Of a DNA stretch of 64,000 nucleotides, positions 1-8,465 are shown in pieces. Position 1 is the first letter of the stretch; each line of letters opens with the position of its first letter. A model generated the notes under the pieces. It saw nothing but the letters and a program-made list of their open reading frames with translations, did no database searches and was not told where the DNA came from. The DNA is from Massilia sp. H-1. GTDB lineage: Bacteria > Pseudomonadota > Gammaproteobacteria > Burkholderiales > Burkholderiaceae_D. Where the stretch lies: NCBI GenBank assembly GCA_024703915.1, contig CP087969.1:5270001-5334000 (forward strand). Direction: 5' to 3'. The translations under genes were made by a program, and so were the position numbers.

Positions 1-1184
1 ATGAACAAGATGGACCGCGAAACGCGCGATCCGCTCGAACTGCTCGACGAACTCGAGTCCGTGCTCAAGATCCAGTGCGCCCCGGTGACCTGGCCTATCG
101 GCATGGGCAAGAACTTCCGCGGCGTGTACCACCTGCTGCGTGACGAGATCATGCTGTTCAAGGCGGGCGAAGAGAAAGCCGACGGCGCCTTCGAGATCAT
201 CAAGGGCATCGACAATCCGAAGCTGCAGGAGATGTTCCCGCTCGAGATCGAACAGCTGAAAATGGAAGTGGAGCTGGTGCACGGCGCCTCGCACCCGTTC
301 GACCTGGAGCAGTTCCTGGCCGGCGTGCAGACCCCGGTGTTCTTCGGCTCGGCGATCAACAATTTCGGCGTGCGCGAGATCCTGTCGGCGCTGGTCGACT
401 GGGCCCCCGGCCCCGCGCGAGCGCGATGCCAGCGTGCGCGTGGTGGCGCCGAACGAGCAGCCGTTCTCCGGCTTCGTCTTCAAGATCCAGGCCAATATGG
501 ACCCGGCGCACCGCGACCGGATCGCCTTCCTGCGCGTGTGCTCGGGTCGTTTCCGAGCGCGGCATGAAGGTCAAGCATCTGCGCCTGGGGCGCGAGATCA
601 AGGTGTCGTCGGTGGTGACCTTCATGGCATCGTCGCGCGAGCAGGTCGAGGAAGCCTACGCGGGCGACATCATCGGCTTGCCGAACCACGGCAACATGCA
701 GATCGGCGACAGCTTCTCCGAAGGCGAGATGCTGCAATTTACGGGCATCCCGTATTTTGCGCCGGACTTCTTCCGCTCGGTACGGATCCGTAATCCGCTC
801 AAGATCAAGCAGCTCCACAAGGGCTTGCAGCAGCTGGGCGAAGAGGGCGCGGTGCAAGTGTTCAAGCCGGTCCAGGGCAGCGACCTGGTGCTGGGCGCGG
901 TCGGGGTGCTGCAGTTCGAAGTGGTGGCCAGCCGCCTGATGAACGAGTACGGCGTGGACGCCGTGTTCGAAGGCACCAGCATCAGCAGCGCGCTGGGTGA
1001 GCGGCGACGACAAGCGGGTGCTGGCCGATTTCGAGGCGGCGCTGGGACACAACGTGGCCTACGACGCGGCTAAAGCAATCTGGCCTACCTGGCCACCTCC
1101 AACGTCAACCTGCGGCTGACCGAGGAGCGCTGGCCGAAACTCAAATTCCACGCCACCCGCGAACACGCGGCCAAGCTGGGATAA
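1..1184 (+). CDS. prfC: Peptide chain release factor 3 (RF3), 5' end missing
   Basis: RF3 is the cytoplasmic translational GTPase that recycles RF1/RF2 after termination. The window opens inside the G domain: the first residues [17 protein letters not shown] match the NKxD GTP-binding region, followed by [11 protein letters not shown], the domain 2 stretch [17 protein letters not shown], and the C-terminal part [11 protein letters not shown] and [11 protein letters not shown]. The protein ends [11 protein letters not shown]. The reading frame breaks near 415, 546, 988 and 1069. The last break reads GCTAAAGC where the family needs Ala-Gly (GCCGGC). Placed together the frames give a normal RF3 C-terminal half, so the breaks are read as sequence errors. 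A hairpin terminator follows directly. Confidence 0.93.
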
Positions 1185-1192
1185 TCAATCGA

Positions 1193-1222
1193 AAATGCGC
1201 TCCCCGTGAGCGCATTTTTTTG
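1193..1222 (+). terminator. Rho-independent terminator after prfC
   Basis: AAATGCGCTC and GAGCGCATTT form a ten-pair stem with a short CCCGT loop, followed by a run of eight T. It lies 8 bases after the prfC stop. Confidence 0.88.
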
Positions 1223-1239
1223 ACGAGAAAGGCAGGCGG

Positions 1240-1741
1240 ATGCGTCATCCAAAACGAGCATGGCACACGCTGCTGATTGGCGCGCTGTTTGCCGCGCTGT
1301 GCGGCATCCTGGCGCCTAGCCCAGGGGCGGACCGGCTCGCCGACCATGTGGCGGGGCTGTACAAGGAGTACGCATGGACCGTCGTCTTTGCGGCCGATGC
1401 CGGTACGCCGCTGGAATGGGCGCGCCTGCTTAAGCACTGGAAGCGCATTTTTTCCGACGACCTTGCGCGCTGTGCATGCGGACCACCAGTGCGTCCGGCG
1501 CACAGGCGGCGTCTGCCTGCTGGGCGAGACCATTCTGTGGGGCTCGCAAGATCCGGCCGCCTTCGATCTGGAGGTGGAACCGGTGGGGATGCAGACGGTC
1601 GGCGTCTGCTACAAGGACCTGGCAGGCGTCAGGTCGTGCATGACGGTCAAGGGCGCATCCGAACGGGGGCGGCCGCGGATTCGCGACATCGTCTATGCGG
1701 ATGGCCACTCCTTGCGCGCGGCGCTCCGGCTCAAGCCCTGA
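1240..1741 (+). CDS. Hypothetical exported or membrane-anchored protein
   Basis: I do not recognise the family. The start ATG follows a purine-rich AGGCAGGCGG. Residues 8-25 (HTLLIGALFAALCGILAP) form a hydrophobic N-terminal segment that could be a signal peptide or single anchor. The rest is soluble and includes VCLLGETILWGSQDPAAFD and a Cys-containing VGVCYKDLAGV. The frame breaks near 1460-1490, and joining the two frames gives about 166 residues. It lies between the prfC terminator and the converging GGDEF-EAL gene, only 6 bases from the latter's stop. No function can be assigned. Confidence 0.55.
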
Positions 1742-1747
1742 GCCCCT

Positions 1748-3671
1748 TCACAGCAGGACCGGTTGCTGGGACGGGTGCCATTCGGTGCGCCGGGTGCGCA
1801 GCAGCGCGGTCAGTTCGGCCACCGGCATCGGCCGCCCGAAATAATAGCCCTGCATGATGTCGCAGTCGGCGTGGCGCAGGAAGGCCAGCTGCTCGGCGTT
1901 CTCCACGCCCTCGGCCACCACCGTCAAGCCCAGGCTGTGGGCCATTGCGATGATGGCGGTGGCGATCGCCTCGCCGTCGCCCGGCACGTCGTGCACGAAG
2001 CTGCGGTCGATCTTGAGCTGGTCGATCGGGAAGCGCTTCCAGGTAGGACATGGACGAATAGCCGGTGCCGAAATCGTCGATCGACAGGTGAATGCTTAAG
2101 CCGCCTGGAAGCTGTGCAGCAGGTCCAGGTTGGCGTTCACGTTCTCCATCAGCACGCCCTCGGTGATTTCCAGTTCCAGCAGGCGCGCTTAAGCAAGCCC
2201 GTTTCGCGCAAGATGGCCTGGATATCGTCCATCAGGCTGTCGTCGCGCGTCTGGCGCGCCGACAGGTTGACGGCCACGTGCTCGATCGTGTCGAGCAGGC
2301 CGGCGTCGCGCCACGCGGCCGCCTGGCGGCAGGCGCTGCCCAGCACCCAGCGCCCGAGCGGGACGATGATTCCGCTTTCCTCGGCCACCGGAATGAATTC
2401 GGCCGGACTGACCTGGCCCAGTTCGGCGCAATCCCAGCGCGCCAGCGCTTCCACGCCCACCACGCGCCCGCTGCGCAAATCGATCTGCGGCTGGTAATGC
2501 AGTTCCAGTTCGCCCCGTTCCAGGGCGCGCCGCAGGTTCGCTTCGAGCTTGAGGCGCTTCTGGGCCCGTTCTTCCATGGCTAGACTGGAACACCTCGAAG
2601 CCATTCTTGCCGCGATTCTTGGCGTGGTACATGGCCGTGTCGGCGCTGCGGGTCAGGGTGCTTAGGTCGTCGCGCGTCGGGGTACAGGCTCACGCCGATA
2701 CTGGCGCTCACGTACAGCTGGTGTCCGCCCAGCGAGAACGGCGCGCCCAGCGCGGCCAGGATCTTGCGCGCCACCGCCTCGACTTCGCCGCTTTGTTCGG
2801 ACGGCTCGACGATGATCACGAATTCGTCGCCGCCGATGCGGCAGATGACGTCGGTACTGCGCAGCGTTTCCGAGCAGGCGCTGGGCCACCAGCTTGAGCA
2901 GGATGTCGCCGCAGTCGTGGCCAAGCGTGTCGTTGACGACCTTGAAATTGTCCAGGTCGAGAAGCAGCAGGCCGACCGTCGTTTCGTTGCGGTCCGCCTT
3001 GTCGAGCGCGAACGCAAGCCGCTCGTTGAATTCGTGGCGGTTGGGCAGGGCCGTGACCGAGTCGACGTGGGCCAGGAAGTGCAGATGCTCTTCGGCGCTG
3101 CGCACCGCGCGCCGCATCGACGCCACCAGCGCCCAGGCCAGGGCGAGCGAGCAAAGTGCGACGGCCAGGGTCAGGCCTGGCGTACGTGGCCAGGCGCGCG
3201 AACAGGCCGTCGAGCGTGGCGCGGATGGCGATCACGCCGATTTGCTGGTTGTTGACCCGCACCGGCTCGGCCACCTCGAGATGGTTGAAGCCGATATCGG
3301 TGCCGGAACCGTGACTGCCGCCTGCAGGCCGGCGCGGCCAGCGGCTTGGCCGTGTGGCGCTCGTAGTGGGCCAGCGTGGCGCCGCGCCCGTCGAAGATGC
3401 TGGCCGCGGCCACGCTGGGCGACACCGCCAGCCCGGCCAGGGTTTCCTCATCCACCCGCGCGTCGGCGAACATCAGCGCCGCGCTGCTGTTGATGCCGAT
3501 GATGCGGGCCTGGACCCGCAAGTCGTCGGCCAGCGCCGCGCGCAGCGCCAGGAACTGCACCAGGATCAGGGCCAGGCTGGCCACCAGCAGCGCCGCCGCG
3601 GCCGTGAGGATGCTCGTTTGCGCCAGGCGCCGTCCCAGCGCCGAACCGAATCCGGGCCGCGCGGCGCTCAT
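1748..3671 (-). CDS. Membrane GGDEF-EAL protein with CHASE8-like sensor (YfiN-like)
   Basis: This is a bifunctional c-di-GMP turnover enzyme at the inner membrane. A first transmembrane helix (about residues 18-45) is followed by a periplasmic sensor segment (INSSAALMFADARVDEETLAGL, in two parts) resembling the CHASE8 domain of YfiN/TpbB, and then a second helix. The GGDEF domain has intact RIGGDEFVII preceded by an RxxD inhibitory site (RSTD five residues earlier). The EAL domain carries VEALARW, VNLSARQ, SIDDFGTGYSS, VAEGVEN and QGYYFGRPMP, so both activities look possible. Frames break near 2050, 2094, 2187, 2580, 2660, 2695, 2870, 3180 and 3325. The two GCTTAAGC sites fit the general error. 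Its start overlaps the yfiR-like stop as ATGA, so translation is probably coupled. Confidence 0.87.
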
Positions 3672-4191
3672 TGCACGCTCCTGGCCAGGCGCAGCAGCTT
3701 GCTCGACAGCGTCAGGCGCACACTGCGCGGCGGCGATGTCGATGTCGAAGGCGATCCGCTGTTCATCCATATTGAGCACGATCACGGCGCCGTCGGCGCC
3801 GATGTCCTGGTCGTCGGCCACGGTGAGCACGTGGGCGCTTAGCCAGGTCGCGCTTGAGCTGGGGCCAGTGGTCGCGGTCGGCCCGGTCCAGCACCAGCAC
3901 GTGGCAGCCGCGCACCGGGCGCGCATGGGCACGCACGCTGATGCGGTGGCCGTTGACCACCTTGTCGCTGAGCTGCTGCAGCGCCGGCAGCAGGACGTTC
4001 GAGGCACTCGCGCACACGCTGATCGGAGCGCCCCCGGCCAGCGCTTCCTGCGGCCATTCGGTGAATACCGCGAAATTGAAGATGAAGGCCGCCTTGAGCG
4101 CATGTTCGGAGACCGGTTCGGCCTGGGTGCGCGCGTGGGCCAGCAGCGCCAGCGCCAGCAGGCAGGCGAGGGCGGCGCGTTCAGAACGCAT
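3668..4191 (-). CDS. YfiR family (DUF4154) periplasmic protein
   Basis: YfiR proteins are small periplasmic repressors of YfiN-type diguanylate cyclases. The sequence begins with a cleavable-looking signal peptide (ALACLLALALLAHARTQA), then shows the family hallmark ALKAAFIFNFAVFTEWP. The C-terminal part ends VLNMDEQRIAFDIDIAAAQ and RLARSVQ. One frame break at about 3838 (GCTTAGCC) separates it into two pieces; the rejoined length of about 174 residues is normal. It overlaps the receptor gene upstream by 11 bases and the GGDEF-EAL gene downstream by 4 bases, so the three form one translationally coupled operon. The likely role, by family, is gating the cyclase according to envelope or ligand state. 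Confidence 0.85.
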
Positions 4192-6195
4192 ACCCTATCC
4201 TCAGGCGCAGGCTGCGCCCGTCCTGGGCGAGGGCGGCCTGCACATGCTCGGCGCGGCCGGGATCGGCGTAGCGCCGCCCGAACAGGTTGTACACCCCGAG
4301 CGCCGCCTCGCAGCGGCCGAACAGGCGCGCGTTGACCAGATTGATGTTGGCCAGCCAGAAGGCCGGTGCGCTGCCGGTGGCGGTGCTGCGGCTGCCGACA
4401 TACTGCGCTTCGAGCGCGCCGCGCCAGCCGCTGGCGGTCAGCGGTGCGGTCAGATTCAGCTTGGCCAGATGGGATGGCGCATTGAGCGGGCTGCCGCCGC
4501 CGCCGCCGCTGCTGGTCCGGCTGGAAGCTGTAGCTGGTGCGCAGCTGGGCGCCGCCGGTCCAGCGCCGCTCGTATTCGAATTCGGCGCCGTGCGCTTCGA
4601 TCCGTTCGCCGTTTTCGAAGCGCGTCTCGGGCACGCCGGGCGTGCTCACCTGGGTCACCAGGCCGCTCGCGCTGTTGCGAAACACGGTGGCGGTGATGCG
4701 TTCGCGCTCGCCCAGCTGCTGCACCAGCGCCAGTTCGCTCGAGCCGATCCGTTCGCGCGTCAGGCCCGGATTGGGCAGCTGGCCATGCGCTGCCGGGATA
4801 GGCGTAGAAGCGCTCGAAGGCGTTCGGCGCGCGAAACGCCAGGCCGTGGATGGCCTTGAAGGTGGTGCCGGGACGCACCGTGTGGATCAGCGCCACGCGC
4901 GGGCTGGAAGCCGCCGGACTGGCCGCTGGTGCGGTCGTAGCGCAGGCCCGCGTTGAGCAGCGTGTGCTGGCCCAGTGCCAGCTGGTCCTGCAGGTACAGG
5001 CCGGCGCGGCGCGCACTGCGCCGGTCGTCCAGGTCGCTGGCATGGGGCGGCACGTTGAAGGTGTACTGGCGCAGGCGGTAGTCGTTTTGCAGATCGGCGC
5101 TAGCCAGCACCGTGTGGCCGATGAAGCGGGTGTCGACCAGCGACAGCTCGGCGCCCCACCAGCGCGAGGCGCTGCCGTCGTGGTTGACCGAACGCTGCGG
5201 GTCGTCGTTGATATAGTCGCCGAAGGAATCGTAGCTGCCCCAGTACAGGCGCGCGTGCCAGCCGGTGGGGCTTAGCAGCCGTCGTGTGCCAGGCCGCGCT
5301 CAGGTAGCTCTGGCGGTCGGTGGTGCGCGAGCGCGGGTCGTTGAAGGCCTGGTAGAAGGACGCGGTGGGCACGCCCTTGACCCGGCGCGCATGCATCAGC
5401 GTGACGGTCAGTTCGCCACTGGCGGCGCGCGCCAGCAGCCGTTCGCCGCGTTCGTAATCGAGGCCGGTGGCCACGCCCTGGTTCTGGTCTGGCGTATCGA
5501 ATTCGGCGAAGTACAGATCGCGTCCGTCGCTTTCGCGGGCGCTGGCGGCGAGCAGGAAGCTGGCGCCGCCGTCCGCGCGCCAGCCGGCTGCTGGCCCCGA
5601 CGCGGCGCGCACCGGCGCTGCTTAGCCTCGGCGAACGCGCGCGGCCCCGGCAGCGCGGCGGCGCTCTTGGTGATCACGTTGATGACGCCGAAAAGGCGTT
5701 CGAACCGTGCACCGAGGATCCCGGCCCGGGCACGAACTCGATCCGCTCCACCAGTTCCAGGTCGAGCGGGAATTCGCCGCCCACCGGCGCCTGGTCGTAG
5801 ACGGCGTCGTTGACGCGGTTTCCGTCGACCAGCAGCAGGAAGCGGGTGTTGTAGTCGCCCGGACGCAGGAAGCCGCGCTCGCCCAGGTAGCTGTAGTTGC
5901 GGTCGTAGCTGACATACAGGCCGCGCACGCTGCGCGCCACGTCGGCCAGGGTGCGCCAGCCGTAGGCGCGGATGTCGGCGGCGCTGATCACGGTCACCAC
6001 GGCCGGGGCGTCGCTGGCATTCTGTTTGAATTTGGAGGCGCTGAACACTTCCATCGTCAGCAGCTGTTCGAGCGGCACGGTGGTCAGGTCCTGGGGGGCG
6101 GCGCGGACGACCCCGTGCACGGGCAGCCCCAGAGCGAGGGCAAACGCGATCTTGCGGTAGCGGGAAAGCGGGATGGCGGTCGGCGTAGCGCTCAT
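4181..6195 (-). CDS. TonB-dependent outer-membrane receptor
   Basis: An N-terminal signal peptide (IAFALALGLPVHGVVRA) precedes the plug domain: LTMEVFSASKFKQNASDAPA, VVTVISAADIRAYGWRTLAD, GLYVSYDRNYSYLGERGF, and the plug core LLLVDGNRVNDAVYDQAPVG with RIEFVPGPGSSVHGSNAF. The remainder is a beta-barrel ending LRLRIGYAF with the expected terminal Phe. Length across frames is about 670 residues, typical of the small receptors found beside DUF4154 genes. Breaks occur near 4495, 4797, 4910, 5272, 5585, 5622 and 5695. The substrate cannot be read from sequence. Its 3' end overlaps the YfiR-like gene. A cluster of palindromic half-sites lies immediately upstream. Confidence 0.88.
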
Positions 6196-6215
6196 GATTT
6201 ACCACGAAGCAAGAA

Positions 6216-6249
6216 TGTCACAAGCTTGACATCTGTCAACATATTGACA
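6216..6249. promoter_or_regulatory. Cluster of TGTCA/TGACA half-sites upstream of the receptor operon
   Basis: Four half-sites alternate in orientation: TGTCA at 6216, TGACA at 6227, TGTCAA at 6234 and TTGACA at 6244. Neighbouring pairs form perfect inverted repeats, of which TTGACATCTGTCAA (6226-6239) is the tightest. On the minus strand one TTGACA could also serve as a -35 box for the receptor gene, 20-50 bases from its start. The arrangement suggests an operator for a dimeric regulator. No regulator gene is adjacent. Confidence 0.5.
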
Positions 6250-6280
6250 CCATGCCGGGGTCTTGTACAGCCCTTTGCCG

Positions 6281-6613
6281 TCAGCGCCCCAGCAGCCAGG
6301 CGTCGATGATGCTGGCCGCCCACAGGCCGCCGATGACGATCAGGGGCTTGTTCGCGGCGGCCCCGTCCAGCGACAGCTGGTGCACGCGCGCCATGAAGAT
6401 GCCGATGTCGGGCATGCGGCCGTCGAACAGCTGCAGCAGGAGCGCGTGGGAGACGGCCACCATCCGCTCCACGAGGTCGGCCAGGATGACGACGACGGCC
6501 GCCACCGCAGGCAGGGCAAAGCCGAGCGCGCGCCAGCGGCGCCCCAGATACAGCTGACCGGCGCCCGGGCAGATCAGGCCGGAACGCAGCGCGGCCTGGA
6601 CATGTCGTTTCAT
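6281..6613 (-). CDS. Small membrane protein of unknown function
   Basis: The start at MKRHVQAALRSGLICPGAGQ is preferred over an upstream Met because AAGGA lies 6 bases before it. The 110-residue protein has a first hydrophobic segment (LGFALPAVAAVVVILADLV) and a C-terminal one (PLIVIGGLWAASIIDAWLLG), separated by an amphipathic stretch. The segment PGAGQLYLGRRWRA resembles the Gly-rich motif before the first helix in TM2-like and tail-anchored accessory proteins, but no family can be named. The frame is uninterrupted. It is divergent from the chemoreceptor downstream. Confidence 0.6.
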   Translation of the reverse strand: MKRHVQAALRSGLICPGAGQLYLGRRWRALGFALPAVAAVVVILADLVERMVAVSHALLLQLFDGRMPDIGIFMARVHQLSLDGAAANKPLIVIGGLWAASIIDAWLLGR

Positions 6614-6756
6614 GGAAATCCTTGTCTTGAATGCTTTGATCTGGCGCAAATCGGCAAGCCGGTGAGGGCGTAAATTACTTCATGCGCTGCGGAAACTTCA
6701 CGCGGAAGACCGGTCCGCAGTCATCATACTATCCTGGCGTCCTGAGGAGAAAACGA

Positions 6757-8413
6757 GTGAGCGAGCTGTCGCGCTGGTGGACAAGCCGGGACCTGCTGGG
6801 CTTGGCTGCGGATCGGCCCCAAGCTGTTGCTGGCGCCAAGCTGGTGCTGCTGTTGCTGGTCGCGTCCTCGGGCGGGGCCTATTGGGCGCTGGTGCGCCAG
6901 AACGCTTCGCTCGAGAGCATCGTCCAGGTGCGCGCGGCGCGCATCCGCGACGCCACCGAACTGGTGGCCGATGCCCAAAGCGTGCATGCGCGCGTGTACC
7001 AGCTGCTGACCTGGATGAGCGGCAGCTTTACCCCGGCCCGTATCGAGGCGCTGGCCGCCGACATCGGGCGCCGCCACGCGGCCATCGAAACGCGCTTTGC
7101 CAGCCTCGCGCAGCATGCCGCGCCCGGCGGCGCCGAGCGGCGTTTGCTGGAGCAGGCGCAAAGCGCCCACGCCGTGTACATGACAGCGGTGGCCGAAGTG
7201 GTCGAATTGTCGCGTGCCGACCAGTCGATCGGCGCCAACGCCATGCTCAAGCCCGAGCGCGTGTTCGAGACGGTGGCGCTGCGCCTGCACGAACTGTCGC
7301 GCCTCGAGCGCCAGCTCAGCGAAGCGGCCTCGCAGGACGCGGCCAGCGATTTTCGCACCGTCTCGACCCTGATGCCGCTGCTGGCGGCGCTGTCGGTCGT
7401 GTTGTCGATGGCGATCACGGTGGCGGTGCGCCGTTCGCTGCTGCGCCAGGTGCGCGGCATCGGCGAAGCGGCACTCGATCTGGCCAGCGGCAACCTGACC
7501 ATGCTTAAGCGGGCGCGTACGGCAAGGATGAAATTGCCGACACGGCGCGCACGCTGGACGCCAGCATCCGCAACCTCAATGGCACGCTCAAGGGGATCCT
7601 CGATTCGGCGCGTTCGATCGACAGCGCCTCGCGCGAAATCGCGGCCTAAGCAACGCCAATCTGTCGAACCGCACCGGCGCCCAGGCCAGTTCGATCGAAC
7701 ACACTTCGGCGTCGATGCGCGCGCTGTGGGCCACCATCAGCCGCACGGCCGACACCGCGCAGGCGGCCAACCGGCTGGCCGCGTCGGCCTCGTCGATCGC
7801 GCAAAAGGGCGGCGGCGTGGTCGGGCAGCTGGTGCAGACGCTGGCGGCGGTCCGGGCCTAAGCAGCACGCGCGTGGGAAGCCTGCTCGAGCGCCTCGAGG
7901 GCATGGCCGCCCAGAGCGCCACGCTGGCGCTGAACGCGGCGGTTGAGGCGGCGCGCGGGCGACCAGGCAAGCGCCTTTGGCGTGGTGGCGGGCGAAGTCA
8001 GGGCGCTGGCCCTGCAGGCCTAGCTGTACGCTGGGCGAGGTGCGCGCCCTGGTGGCCGAGTCGGTGGCGCTGATCGAAGGCGGGCACGCGGCCGCCGAGG
8101 AAGCTGGCTACACAGCCTGGCCGACATCGCCAGTTCGGTGCGCGAGGTGGGCGACATGATCGACCGCATCGGGCGCGCCAGCACCGCCCAGGCCAGCGGC
8201 ATCTCGCACGTGAACACGGCGATCGTCCAGATGGACCAGATGTCGCAGCAAAATACGGCCCTGGTGCAGCAGGCCGCGGCGGCGGCCGAGCGTTTGCAGT
8301 TCCAGGCCGTGATCCTGTCGCGCACGGTGGCCGGGTTCAAGCTGGACGATCTGCTTACCCCGGTGCCGGTTCCGCCCGGCAAACCGCACCTGCGGCTGGC
8401 CACGCGCAGATGA
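6757..8413 (+). CDS. Methyl-accepting chemotaxis protein
   Basis: This is a transmembrane chemoreceptor. The GTG start is chosen because GAGGAG lies 8 bases upstream and the sequence then reads MSELSRWWTSRD. Helix 1 is AKLVLLLLVASSGGAYWAL. A four-helix-bundle periplasmic domain follows, then helix 2 (LMPLLAALSVVLSMAITVAV) and HAMP. The signalling domain retains the hairpin tip region with LEGMAAQSATLALNAAVEAA and VVAGEVRALA, and ends with INTAIVQMDQMSQQN-like sequence. Breaks at 7503, 7649, 7857, 7962, 8018 and 8110 include GCTTAAGC and GCCTAAGC in place of Ala-Gly or Pro-Ala codons. No CheB/CheR-binding pentapeptide is evident at the C-terminus. Confidence 0.87.
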
Positions 8414-8447
8414 AAAAAGGCGGAATGGCTGTTCGCCATTCCGCCTT
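8414..8447. terminator. Bidirectional hairpin terminator between MCP and gcvP
   Basis: AAGGCGGAATGGC and GCCATTCCGCCTT form a 13-pair perfect stem with a five-base loop. The A-run on its left becomes a T-run for transcripts from the minus strand, so it is strongest for the gcv operon, whose stop is 18 bases away. Confidence 0.87.
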
Positions 8448-8465
8448 GATCATGCGCTTACCGGA

